From: an uncultured bacterium
GTDB lineage: Bacteria; Desulfobacterota; Binatia; UBA1149; CAITLU01
Length of the DNA: 38,696 nt
Assembly (NCBI GenBank): GCA_903893315.1
Contig: CAITLU010000043.1
Span: 1-38,696 of the forward strand
Reading direction: 5' to 3'
Position 1 is the stretch's first letter, and each line of letters starts with the position of its first letter. The notes below the pieces were generated by a model. That model was not told the origin of the DNA and did not search any database. It was given only the letters and a program-made list of their open reading frames with translations. A program made the position numbers and the translations under genes. Below are positions 1 through 7,493 of this stretch, piece after piece.

Positions 1-264
1 CCGCCCGCGCCCCGCCCGGCGCCGAGCAGTGAGGCTGCCGCCGCCGGCGGATCTGCCCAGGACCTTTTTGAGCAACTTCGCGTGCGACTCATCGACGCCG
101 AGCAGAATGCTTCACGTCACATTGAACTCGAGGCGCACATAGCCGAACTGGAAGACGAATTGGCGCGGGTCGGTGACGACCTGGAAGCCTCACGCGCCGA
201 CACCCGAGCGGCACGCGAGGCGTTGGAAGACCTGCGCCGCCGCGTCCGAGACCTTGTCGCGTAG
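1..264 (+). CDS. C-terminal end of a coiled-coil protein (5' truncated)
   Basis: The reading frame is open from the first base to a TAG at 262-264, so only the last 87 residues of a longer protein are visible. The visible part begins with a Pro/Ala-rich linker (PPAPRPAPSSEAAAAGG). It continues as a charged helix rich in Glu, Arg, Ala and Leu with heptad-like spacing (about residues 21-87), which reads as a coiled coil ending with the protein. No catalytic motif is visible and I do not recognise the family; structural, scaffold and zinc-ribbon/coiled-coil regulatory proteins all end this way. The end overlaps the probable TTG start of trmJ at 254, which suggests translational coupling. An internal GTG at 82 would give only 60 residues and is less likely, because the frame is open upstream of it. 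Confidence 0.6.
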   Translation, partial: PPAPRPAPSSEAAAAGGSAQDLFEQLRVRLIDAEQNASRHIELEAHIAELEDELARVGDDLEASRADTRAAREALEDLRRRVRDLVA

Positions 265-1144
265 CCGCATCCTGCTGCCGCCGCGGGTCGTGCTTCTGGA
301 GCCGAAGCGCGGCGCCAACGTCGGCGCCGTGTGTCGCGCGATCAAGAACATGGGAGCCGCGGGCCTGGTTCTTGTCGGAGGCGAGTTCGACAGCGCGGAA
401 GCCGAGCGCACGTCCGTTCACGCCCGCGACGTGTTCGCTTCACGGCTTGAGGTTCCCACCTTCGAGGAGGCGATCGCCGGTTGCAGTCTGGTGATCGGGA
501 CGACGTCGCGAACGACGCCGTGGAGGGTGCCTGTGGTGCCGATCCGCCAGGTCGCGCGCGAAGCGATTAGTGCTGCGCGCCGGGCGCCTGCCGATGACGA
601 TGCGGGCGCCGTTTCGCCGCTGGCGCCGCAGGGGCAGCATGTCCCGGCACAGTCCCCACGGCCTTGCGCTTTGGTGTTCGGCCGCGAGGACCGCGGTCTC
701 TCCAACGAAGAACTGTCACGCTGCCATCGCCTGGCCTACATCCCCACTGCCGACGAGTACGCCTCTCTCAATCTCGCTCAGGCGGCCGTGGTGTGTCTCT
801 ACGAGTGGTTCGTAGCGGGGCAGGAAGAGGAGGCGCAGACGCAGGCACCGATAGGGTCGGAGCAACCGCAACCGCTGCCGATGGCCGCGGGCAAGCAGGC
901 CGAGGCGGCCTCGGTGTCGGCTGCCCTTGACGATCTTCGAGGCGTGCTGATCGACATCGGCTTTCTGTCGGCCGAGCAACCCGACCGCGTGATGGCAGCT
1001 ATCGCCTCGCTGCTCACCCGTAGCGGCGTCGACGAGCGCGAGGTGCGTATAGTGCGCGGCATCGTCAGGCAGATGCGCTGGTTCGTGAGCGGCGGCGCCG
1101 AGGTCGCCGAACTCAAACGCGCCGCAGGCCGGAAGCTCCGCTGA
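254..1144 (+). CDS. trmJ: TrmJ-type tRNA (cytidine/uridine-2'-O-)-methyltransferase
   Basis: SPOUT-class methyltransferase of the TrmH/TrmJ family. Characterised members methylate the 2'-OH of nucleotide 32 in tRNA using S-adenosylmethionine in the cytoplasm. With the TTG at 254 the protein has 296 residues. Near the N-terminus is the family motif region PKRGANVGAVCRAIKNMG (motif 1, with the conserved Asn/Arg). Motif 2 follows as LVFGREDRGLSNEEL and motif 3 as IPTADEYASLNLAQA, together the SAM-binding trefoil knot. The C-terminal helical domain (DDLRGVLIDIGFL ... VRIVRGIVRQMRWF) is the TrmJ-specific dimer/tRNA-binding extension and separates it from TrmL and TrmH. A low-complexity insert lies between motifs 1 and 2. 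The GTG at 173 would add about 27 unrelated residues inside the upstream gene; the GTG at 290 is another possible start. A terminator-like hairpin follows at 1185-1210. Confidence 0.9.
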   Translation: MSRSRILLPPRVVLLEPKRGANVGAVCRAIKNMGAAGLVLVGGEFDSAEAERTSVHARDVFASRLEVPTFEEAIAGCSLVIGTTSRTTPWRVPVVPIRQVAREAISAARRAPADDDAGAVSPLAPQGQHVPAQSPRPCALVFGREDRGLSNEELSRCHRLAYIPTADEYASLNLAQAAVVCLYEWFVAGQEEEAQTQAPIGSEQPQPLPMAAGKQAEAASVSAALDDLRGVLIDIGFLSAEQPDRVMAAIASLLTRSGVDEREVRIVRGIVRQMRWFVSGGAEVAELKRAAGRKLR

Positions 1145-1184
1145 AGAGGGCAACGAGCGTGCAGTTGTTGCATGGAGCCGTAGT

Positions 1185-1210
1185 GGGCAGTACGGTTGCC
1201 CGACTTTTTT
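1185..1210 (+). terminator. Terminator-like hairpin after trmJ
   Basis: A 5-bp stem GGGCA (1185-1189) / TGCCC (1197-1201) with a 7-nt loop is followed by GAC and six T residues (1205-1210). The stem is short for an intrinsic terminator, but the T-run and its position between trmJ and the next gene fit. It may be one state of the attenuator-like arrangement with the hairpin at 1214-1233. Confidence 0.45.
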
Positions 1211-1213
1211 CAT

Positions 1214-1233
1214 GGGCATCTGTTTCGATGCCC
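1214..1233 (+). promoter_or_regulatory. Hairpin just upstream of the ABM gene's ribosome binding site
   Basis: Perfect 7-bp stem GGGCATC (1214-1220) / GATGCCC (1227-1233) with a 6-nt loop. It ends about five bases before the GGAGG that precedes the ATG at 1248. Its GGGCA arm could instead pair with the TGCCC of the preceding hairpin (1197-1201). The three pairings are mutually exclusive, as in an attenuator. This is seen in sequence only; function is inference. Confidence 0.35.
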
Positions 1234-1247
1234 GAACCGGAGGTTTG

Positions 1248-1547
1248 ATGGTCGTCGTAGTTGCAAAGATCAAAGCGAAATCCGAGCACGCTCAGGAAGT
1301 CGCCGGCCTGTTTCAGGAAATGGTTGCATGGGTTTCGGCGAACGAGAGCGGTACCGCCACCTACAGTTGCAACCGTTCCAAGAGCGACCCCAACGAGTTC
1401 GTGTTCTTCGAGCGCTACGTCGACGACGCGGCTTTCCAAGCCCACTCGCGCACCCCGCGCTTCGGCGAACTGATCGGCAAGTTGGCGGGTAAGCTCGACG
1501 GCGGCATGGATCTGACGCTGCTCGACGAAGTAGCGGCGAAGATTTGA
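1248..1547 (+). CDS. Antibiotic biosynthesis monooxygenase (ABM/YgiN-like) domain protein
   Basis: A 99-residue single-domain protein of the dimeric alpha+beta barrel superfamily, close in layout to YgiN-like putative quinol monooxygenases and other ABM proteins. The N-terminal strand (MVVVVAKIKAKSEHAQEV) leads into a helix (LFQEMVAWV). The second half carries the family pattern FFERYVDDAAFQAHSRTPRF, with the conserved E-x-Y and F-x-x-H. The ATG at 1248 is chosen because GGAGG lies at 1239-1243 with good spacing; an in-frame ATG at 1212 would place that site inside the gene and lacks its own. Family members oxidise small aromatic or quinone substrates without cofactors, or serve as small stress proteins. 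The substrate here cannot be read from sequence. It stands between trmJ and the MMPL gene and may be controlled by the hairpins upstream. Confidence 0.8.
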   Translation: MVVVVAKIKAKSEHAQEVAGLFQEMVAWVSANESGTATYSCNRSKSDPNEFVFFERYVDDAAFQAHSRTPRFGELIGKLAGKLDGGMDLTLLDEVAAKI

Positions 1548-1593
1548 CCGCGGCCCGCTCGCCGGGCGGGGCGGCCGCGAGCATCGAGATACC

Positions 1594-4362
1594 GTGAAGC
1601 GCTGGATCGTGTCGCTGGCGCGGCATCCGCGCCTCTCCGTAGCCGTCATGGTGGCGGTGACGGTGGTCGCCCTCGGCGGCCTGACGCGGATCCGCTTCGA
1701 CGGCTCGCTGGCTTCGCTCAGCGTTCCCGACGATCCGGCCAGAATCTTCAACGAAGAGGTCGCCAGGGAATTCGGTGACGAAGAGATCGGCATCGTCCTG
1801 CTCGAAGCCGACGACGTCTACACGCCGGATGTAATCACTGTCCTGGCTGGTCTCACCCGCGATCTCGGCGCCATCCCCGGCGTCAGCCGCACGCTGAGTC
1901 TCGCCAACGCTTCCGACGTCACGCAGGACGTTTTCGCTCCGCCTCCACTGCTGCCCACGGGGCCGATCAATGCCAAAGCCGTCGCGCACCTGCGCGAACG
2001 GGTGAAAGCCAATCCCATCTACGTTCCCCATCTCGTGGGAACCAGCGGCAAGGCGTTGGCGGTTACCGTGTTCTTCAAGACCGCGGTGACCACCAGCGAC
2101 GAGGCTGCTGTCGATGCGTCGGTGCTGGGCGTACTCGATGCGTACAAGGACCGCGCTGCGCTGTCCTACACCGGCATGTCGCACATTCGCGTGCAGGCCG
2201 TGCAGAGGATGCGCAACGACCTGCTCGGTTTCCTGCCGATCAGCCTTGCGCTGATGGCGGCGGTGCTGTGGTTCATGTTCCGCTCGGTACGCGCGGTGGT
2301 CCTGCCGCTGGCGGCGCTGGCGCTGGGAGTGGGATGCCTGGTTGGTTTGATGGGGTGGCTCGACGAGCCGATCACGCTCGCTACCCTGGTGCTTCCTTCG
2401 TTGCTGCTGGTGATCGGCGGATCCTACGCGATCCACATCGTCGACGCTTACCTGGAACACGTGCGCGAGGCCGGTACCGACGGTATGGCTCCCGAGACTC
2501 TGTTCGCCCGCACTCTGCGTTCGGTCTCGCTGCCGGTGCTGGTTTCGGCCGTCACCAACGCGATCGGTTTCGGATCGCTGGTAGTGCATCCGATTCCCGC
2601 CATCGCCGGCCTCGGTAAGTTCGCGGTGCTCGGCACCGCGGTGGTTACCATCGGCTGTCTGCTGGGGATTCCGCTGGTGTTCCTGTGTCTGCCTGCGAGC
2701 AGACGCACGGCACCCGGCACTGCCGCCGATCACGCGGCAGGTGAGATGCCGCGGCTGGATCGTACGGTGCGCTGGGCCGGTGCGCGAGTCATCGACAATC
2801 GCGGTTGGGTGCTGGCACTGGCGGCTGTGGCCACGATCATCGGCGGCTACGGTGCCGGTCGGATCCAGGTGAATACGGATTTCCTGAAGGCCTTTCGCGC
2901 AGACTCGCCGGTGCGGGAGAGCTTCGCGGCCATCAGCGAAAAACTCGCCGGACCCAATCCGATCGCGGTGGTCATCACCGGTCCGACGCCCGGCTATTTC
3001 CGCGGCATCGCCCCGCTGCGGCGCGTGAACGATTTCCAGGAGTTCTGCGAGGAACTCGACGGCGTCGACAAGAGCATCTCGCTGATCGACTACATGGAGG
3101 AACTCGACCTCGGCTTGCAGGGCATCGAGGGTGAAGTGGCGATCGACGAAACCGGCAAGCTGGTTCAGCAGCCGCCCGCGAAGAGTTTCTGGCAGGCGCC
3201 GGTGGAGCAGCTTCCGCAGATTTTCCAGTTGGTCGATGCCAGTCCGCGCACCTTCTCCGGGATGGTCGATCACGATTTCCAGCGTCTTCACCTGACGCTG
3301 CGCACCTCGCTTTCGGGTTCCCGCGAAACCGCCGAACTGGTCAAGCAGATACAGACCTACGCGTCGGTGGTGTTCCCGCGCGGAGTGGAAGTTCAACTCA
3401 CCGGCACGCTGGTGGTGATGAGTTCGATTTCCGATCGCATCCTGCAGGGCCAGGTCGAGAGTACCGCGCTGGCGTTCGGCATCATCTTCGTGCTGCTGTC
3501 GCTGATGTTCCTTTCGGTGCGCGTCGGGATCGTCGCGATGATTCCCAACATCGTCCCCAACGTGCTGTTCTTCGGCGTCATGGGGCTTGGCGGAATCGAG
3601 CTCAATCTCGCAACCAGTATCATCGCCGCGGTCGCTCTGGGCATCTCGGTCGACGACACCGTCCACTACATGGCGCGTCTCAACCGTCTGGTGAAGACCA
3701 GCACGAGTCAGCGCGACGCGTTGCTGACCGCTCTCGGCTTGATCGGCCGTCCGGTGATCGCCACGACGCTGACTCTGGCGGCCGGCTTTCTGGTCATGAT
3801 GACGTCGAACTTCGTCATCATCAGCGCCTTCGGTTGGCTGACGGCGATGACCATGCTGATCGCGATGGTGTGCAACCTGCTGTTGCTGCCTGCGATCCTG
3901 GCCACAGTTCCGGTGGTCAGTGTCTGGGATCTGGCTTCTTCGCGGCTCGGTACACGTCCGCACATGACGATCCCGCTCTTTCACGGACTCGGCCGCTTCG
4001 GCGTGCGTCTGGTGGTTCTGCTCGGGCGTCTGCGAACTTTCTCGCGCGGAGAATCACTGGCCCGCAAGGGAGAGGAAGGTCACGAGATGTACCTGTTGCT
4101 GGCCGGAAGCGCCGAGGTGAGACTCGAAGGCGGCACGCACATCTCGCTGTCGCGCGGCGGTATCGTCGGTGAGATGGCGCTGCTGCGCCGCTCGCTGCGC
4201 GGCGCAGACGTGGTGGCGACTTCCAAAGTGGAGGCGCTGGTCATCGACAAGGATTTCCTGCGCCGTCTGCAGATTCGCTATCCGCGGCTGGCCGCCAAGT
4301 TCTTCCTCAACGTGGCGCGCATTCTCAGCGATCGTCTCGAAGAGGCCAACCGGCGCAGGTAG
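1594..4362 (+). CDS. MMPL/RND-superfamily transporter fused to a C-terminal cyclic-nucleotide-binding domain
   Basis: A 922-residue inner-membrane protein with duplicated RND architecture. One TM helix near residues 12-32 is followed by a large periplasmic loop, then a five-helix bundle (about 212-365). The pattern repeats with TM7 near 405-425, a second loop, and helices about 625-780. The second bundle contains GISVDDTVHYMARL (acidic pair near residues 687-688), matching the proton-relay acidic residues of MMPL/HpnN-type transporters; the first bundle has GGSYAIHIVDAYLEH. Residues about 815-922 are a CAP-like cNMP-binding domain. They include GEMALLRRSLRGAD (about 859-872), corresponding to the phosphate-binding cassette G-E-x-A-L ... 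R-x-A with the Arg kept. Such transporters export lipids, hopanoids or small amphiphiles using the proton gradient; here activity may be gated by a cyclic nucleotide. The start is GTG 1594 with only a weak ribosome binding site. Confidence 0.88.
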   Translation: MKRWIVSLARHPRLSVAVMVAVTVVALGGLTRIRFDGSLASLSVPDDPARIFNEEVAREFGDEEIGIVLLEADDVYTPDVITVLAGLTRDLGAIPGVSRTLSLANASDVTQDVFAPPPLLPTGPINAKAVAHLRERVKANPIYVPHLVGTSGKALAVTVFFKTAVTTSDEAAVDASVLGVLDAYKDRAALSYTGMSHIRVQAVQRMRNDLLGFLPISLALMAAVLWFMFRSVRAVVLPLAALALGVGCLVGLMGWLDEPITLATLVLPSLLLVIGGSYAIHIVDAYLEHVREAGTDGMAPETLFARTLRSVSLPVLVSAVTNAIGFGSLVVHPIPAIAGLGKFAVLGTAVVTIGCLLGIPLVFLCLPASRRTAPGTAADHAAGEMPRLDRTVRWAGARVIDNRGWVLALAAVATIIGGYGAGRIQVNTDFLKAFRADSPVRESFAAISEKLAGPNPIAVVITGPTPGYFRGIAPLRRVNDFQEFCEELDGVDKSISLIDYMEELDLGLQGIEGEVAIDETGKLVQQPPAKSFWQAPVEQLPQIFQLVDASPRTFSGMVDHDFQRLHLTLRTSLSGSRETAELVKQIQTYASVVFPRGVEVQLTGTLVVMSSISDRILQGQVESTALAFGIIFVLLSLMFLSVRVGIVAMIPNIVPNVLFFGVMGLGGIELNLATSIIAAVALGISVDDTVHYMARLNRLVKTSTSQRDALLTALGLIGRPVIATTLTLAAGFLVMMTSNFVIISAFGWLTAMTMLIAMVCNLLLLPAILATVPVVSVWDLASSRLGTRPHMTIPLFHGLGRFGVRLVVLLGRLRTFSRGESLARKGEEGHEMYLLLAGSAEVRLEGGTHISLSRGGIVGEMALLRRSLRGADVVATSKVEALVIDKDFLRRLQIRYPRLAAKFFLNVARILSDRLEEANRRR

Positions 4363-4425
4363 CGCGCCGCTGTACTCCGCAGGATACGCAACAATCTCCA
4401 CGCGAAATGGATAAGGAGTCACCTG

Positions 4426-5517
4426 ATGCCCAGAGCCGCCGTCGTTTACCAAAAAGACCAACCCATGAAGATCGAGGAGGTCTCGCTGCGTCCGGTGGCC
4501 GAGCACGAGGTGCTGGTGCGCGTCAAGGCGTGCGGGGTCTGCCACAGCGATCTCTCGGCGCTCAACGAGTTCTTCGCGTGTCCGACGCCGGTCATTCTCG
4601 GCCACGAAGCCGCCGGCATCGTCGAACAGGTCGGTTCTGCTGTCAGCAGGGTCGCGCCGGGTGATTCCGTGGTCGCCGCATGGTCGCCGGCCTGCGGGCA
4701 GTGCCGTTTCTGCAAGCGCGGCCGTCCGCATCTGTGCAATCTGGCCGACGATCCGATCTCGCGCGCGATGGATCGTGTCAGCGCGGGCGGTCAGACGATC
4801 GCCCAGTTCCTGGGCGTCGGCGGCTTCTGTGAGCAGACCATCCTGGCCGACAACGCTGTGGTCAAGATCGACCCCGCCATGCCGCTGGACCGCGCGGCCC
4901 TGCTCGGCTGCGCGGTTATCACCGGATACGGAGCGGCTCGCTACGCGGCGCAAGTGCAGGAGGGCGATGAAGTAGCGGTGTTCGGTTGCGGTGGCATCGG
5001 GCTCAACATCATCCAGAGTGCGCGGCTGCAAGGGGCATCGCTGATCGTCGCGATCGATCTCGACGACGCCAAGCTCGAACTGGCGCGGCGCTTCGGGGCC
5101 ACCCACACGCTGCGCGGTGACGGCGCCGATCTGCACAAAGCGCTGCGCGGGCTGACGCGTGAGCGGGCCGGTCTGGATTTCGCGTTCGATGCGGTCGGCA
5201 ACGTCGAGATTGCGCGCGCAGGTTTTCTGTCGATCGCCAAGGGCGGCGAACTCGTCCTGGTCGGCCTGGCCCACATGAAGGACAAACTGTCGTTGTCGCA
5301 GATCGCCGCGGTGACGCAGGAGAAGGTGATACGCGGCACCACCAACGGTTCGACCGACACGTGGAAGACGCTGCCCGAACTGATCCGCCTCTACCAGGAC
5401 CGCAAGCTGATGCTCGACGAACTGGTCACCCGCACCTATCCGTTGGACGAGGTGAATCAGGCGATGGACGATCTGCGCAGCGGCCGCAACGCCCGCGGTG
5501 TGATCGTGATGGAATGA
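4426..5517 (+). CDS. Zinc-dependent alcohol dehydrogenase (class III-like MDR family)
   Basis: A 363-residue medium-chain dehydrogenase/reductase. Catalytic zinc ligands are visible as Cys39-His40 (CGVCHSDL), His59-Glu60 (GHEAAG) and a third Cys in LGCAVITGYGA. The structural zinc site is C89-x2-C92-x2-C95-x7-C103. The Rossmann motif GCGGIG spans residues 187-192, with an acidic residue after strand 2 (IDLDD) that points to NAD rather than NADP. The loop after the structural site is long, as in class III ADH/formaldehyde dehydrogenases and related bacterial acyl-alcohol dehydrogenases. An AAGGAG at about 4413-4418 sets the ATG start. The stop overlaps the next gene (ATGA at 5514), so the two are probably co-translated. 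The substrate (alcohol, or a thiol adduct of an aldehyde) is not determined. Confidence 0.9.
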   Translation: MPRAAVVYQKDQPMKIEEVSLRPVAEHEVLVRVKACGVCHSDLSALNEFFACPTPVILGHEAAGIVEQVGSAVSRVAPGDSVVAAWSPACGQCRFCKRGRPHLCNLADDPISRAMDRVSAGGQTIAQFLGVGGFCEQTILADNAVVKIDPAMPLDRAALLGCAVITGYGAARYAAQVQEGDEVAVFGCGGIGLNIIQSARLQGASLIVAIDLDDAKLELARRFGATHTLRGDGADLHKALRGLTRERAGLDFAFDAVGNVEIARAGFLSIAKGGELVLVGLAHMKDKLSLSQIAAVTQEKVIRGTTNGSTDTWKTLPELIRLYQDRKLMLDELVTRTYPLDEVNQAMDDLRSGRNARGVIVME

Positions 5518-6209
5518 GCATGCACTTGAACGAAAGCGTTGCCGGGAGTGTGCGGCGGCCAACGCTGGGGCGCTGTGCGATGGCGGCAGCGCTGCTCGCC
5601 GTCGTCGTGCTTTGCGGCGTCGCGCGCGCTGCCGAAACGGACGCGCCGCCGAGGCCCGAGTTGCCGCCTTCGATGCTGCTTTTCGGCGACGAACACGATC
5701 CGGATCGGCCAGTTCCCGCGGTTCCGCAGCCGCAGGGCAGGGGGCTGGTTGCTGCGACACTGGTCGTTGCCGGCGCTGCGCAGGTGCTCGAGTACGACGG
5801 GCAGGCGAAGGATCTGGCGGCGATAGTAGTCGACGTTCGCGTGGAGGCTGGCTCGACGACGGCCGACTTCACCACTGCGTCGGTCCGTGCGCGCGGGGTG
5901 CAAGCAGCGCCGCCGGCGCTGCTCGGTGTTTGCGTGCTGTCGAAAGACTCGGCCGTCACGGTGACGGTGGCCGTCGGTACGCGTCGTGGGGGATGGACCG
6001 TACACCTGGGCGACCGGGAGTTCGTATGCGCGGAGTCATCGGCCAGGTTGGCGGTGCTGATGACGGGCGGGAGTTTTCGTCTCAGTGCCGATGGCTCGGG
6101 TGACGGCGGGGCGCGTTTGCTGCTGGTGTTCGCCGGCTCGGCGGCCGGGCTGTCGGCGCTCGATCTTCCCGGCGCGACGTTGAGACTCGAGGCCGACGCG
6201 GCGCCTTGA
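5514..6209 (+). CDS. Exported protein of unknown function
   Basis: A 231-residue protein I do not recognise. Near the N-terminus is a signal sequence with a hydrophobic core (MAAALLAVVVLCG) and a cleavage-like site ARA|AET. The mature part is rich in Ala, Val and Gly with alternating hydrophobic stretches (LVAATLVVAGAAQVLEY, LAAIVVDVRVEAG, TVTVAVGTRRGGWTVHL), suggesting a beta-sandwich-like fold. It contains two cysteines (GVCVLS, FVCAES) that could form a disulfide. The ATG at 5514 overlaps the stop of the alcohol dehydrogenase, favouring translational coupling. In-frame ATGs at 5520 and 5580 are alternatives, and the last would give a tidier signal peptide with a shorter n-region. No enzyme motif is visible. 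Confidence 0.65.
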   Translation: MSMHLNESVAGSVRRPTLGRCAMAAALLAVVVLCGVARAAETDAPPRPELPPSMLLFGDEHDPDRPVPAVPQPQGRGLVAATLVVAGAAQVLEYDGQAKDLAAIVVDVRVEAGSTTADFTTASVRARGVQAAPPALLGVCVLSKDSAVTVTVAVGTRRGGWTVHLGDREFVCAESSARLAVLMTGGSFRLSADGSGDGGARLLLVFAGSAAGLSALDLPGATLRLEADAAP

Positions 6210-6300
6210 GGTTCGTGATGGCCGCGAGGCTGCGTGAAGCATCGCACCTCGTGATCGACTGAACCATTGCGGTTGGCAGCGTCGCGCTGACGACCGGTGA

Positions 6301-6329
6301 TTGAGTTACGCCGCAGGCCGGGGGATATT
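6301..6329 (+). promoter_or_regulatory. Sigma-70-like promoter for the MaoC gene
   Basis: TTGAGT (6301-6306) and GATATT (6324-6329) are separated by exactly 17 bp. Transcription would start near 6336, followed by AGGGGG (6348-6353) and the GTG at 6361. The match is moderate (4 of 6 bases in each box). The arrangement also argues against starting translation at the in-frame TTG at 6301, which forms the -35 box. Confidence 0.45.
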
Positions 6330-6360
6330 CCACGACCATTCCAGCGTAGGGGGCAACTTC

Positions 6361-7431
6361 GTGACAGTCGTGCGCAAGAAAACCGGTAACTTTCTCGAAG
6401 ATTTTCGCGTCGGACAGGTGTTTCGTCACAAAGGCGGCAAAACCGTCACCGACGGTCTCTTCAACGCGTTCACCGAATTCAACATGACCACCAACCCGCT
6501 GCACAAGAACCGTGAGGCGGCGCGTCTGTACGGCTACGCGGACATGATCTGCCCTCCAGGACTGGTGATGAACGTGGTGTTCTCGCAGACGGTGGAAGAC
6601 ATATCAGAGAACGCGCGCGCCAATCTCGAATACATCAACATGCGCTTCGGGGCGCCGGTCTATCCCGGCGACACGCTCGAATCAGAAACCACCATCCTCG
6701 GTGTCGCGCCCTCGTCGAAGGATCCCGATCGCGGCGTGGTGCACGTCGCGACGGTGGGACGCAAGCAGACCGGCGATGTCGTGATCGCGTTCGAGCGCAA
6801 GGTGCAGGTGTGGAAGAGCGACCTGTCGGCGAAGGTCGACGCCGCCGAACTCGGCAACAGGCCCGAAGTGACCTGCACGCCGTGGCTGCCGTCCTACGAC
6901 GCGGCGCGCGACTATAAGTCCAAGGCTCACCTGTCCAACCGCGACACCTACTTCGAGGATTTTCGCGCCGGCGATGTCTACGAGCATTCACGCGGCCGCA
7001 TGATGACCGACGAGCACATCGCGTTGACCGCCCAGCTCGACAATACCTCGCAGGTTCACTGCAACCAGCACATGATCGACCAGAACCCGGACAAGTATAT
7101 CGGCGGGCGTCTGATCATCTACGGCGGAATTCCGTTCAACCTGTGTCTGGGAATCTCGTGCCCCGACATCGCCGACAACGCGCTCGCCGACATCCTCTAC
7201 ACCACCGGCCGTCACGTCGGACCCTTGTTCGCGGGCGACACGGTGTTTGCCGCTACCGAAATCCGTGCGACGCGCGAACATCCCGACAGAGAGGATCTCG
7301 GTGTGCTGGCGGTGACGCTTCGCGGCCACAAGTTCAGGCGGCCCAAGGAAGGCGAGCAGGGGCCGCAGAAGGTCGATATCTTCGTGCTCGAGCGTGAGAT
7401 CGCGGTCAAGCGTCGCAGTCACTACGCCTGA
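6361..7431 (+). CDS. Tandem MaoC-like (double hot-dog) enoyl-CoA hydratase, mesaconyl-CoA-hydratase-like
   Basis: A 356-residue protein made of two MaoC/hydratase-2 hot-dog domains. The first opens with GNFLEDFRVGQVFRHKGGKTVTDG and the second with TYFEDFRAGDVYEHSRGRMMTDEHI. This layout and length match mesaconyl-CoA hydratases and related MaoC proteins, which add water to 2-enoyl-CoA esters. The hydratase-2 signature (G-D-x-N-P-[LIV]-H) is altered in both halves. The N-terminal copy reads MTTNPLH, with Thr where Asp is usual. The C-terminal copy reads NTSQVH, keeping the His but not the Asp-x-Asn-Pro. Activity and the functional site are therefore uncertain. GTG 6361 is chosen because the N-terminus then matches the family and AGGGGG lies 7 nt upstream. 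Neighbours do not define a pathway. Confidence 0.82.
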   Translation: MTVVRKKTGNFLEDFRVGQVFRHKGGKTVTDGLFNAFTEFNMTTNPLHKNREAARLYGYADMICPPGLVMNVVFSQTVEDISENARANLEYINMRFGAPVYPGDTLESETTILGVAPSSKDPDRGVVHVATVGRKQTGDVVIAFERKVQVWKSDLSAKVDAAELGNRPEVTCTPWLPSYDAARDYKSKAHLSNRDTYFEDFRAGDVYEHSRGRMMTDEHIALTAQLDNTSQVHCNQHMIDQNPDKYIGGRLIIYGGIPFNLCLGISCPDIADNALADILYTTGRHVGPLFAGDTVFAATEIRATREHPDREDLGVLAVTLRGHKFRRPKEGEQGPQKVDIFVLEREIAVKRRSHYA

Positions 7432-7493
7432 GGCGCGGCGGCGGCCGGCAGCGGCTGCCGAGCGTCGGCGCGCGGAAGATGGAGGTACAGACT

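Noticed and set aside
173-253. Upstream GTG start for trmJ
   Set aside because: The added 27 residues do not resemble the family and overlap a coiled-coil frame that is open from the window edge.
1270-3984. Very long antisense open frame (904 codons) opposite the MMPL gene
   Set aside because: Gln/Arg/His-rich translation without family features, and the + strand frame is a clear RND transporter. Long antisense frames are common in GC-rich DNA.
4054-5760. Long antisense open frame (568 codons) opposite the alcohol dehydrogenase
   Set aside because: Low-complexity composition, no ribosome binding site, and covers three real genes on the other strand.
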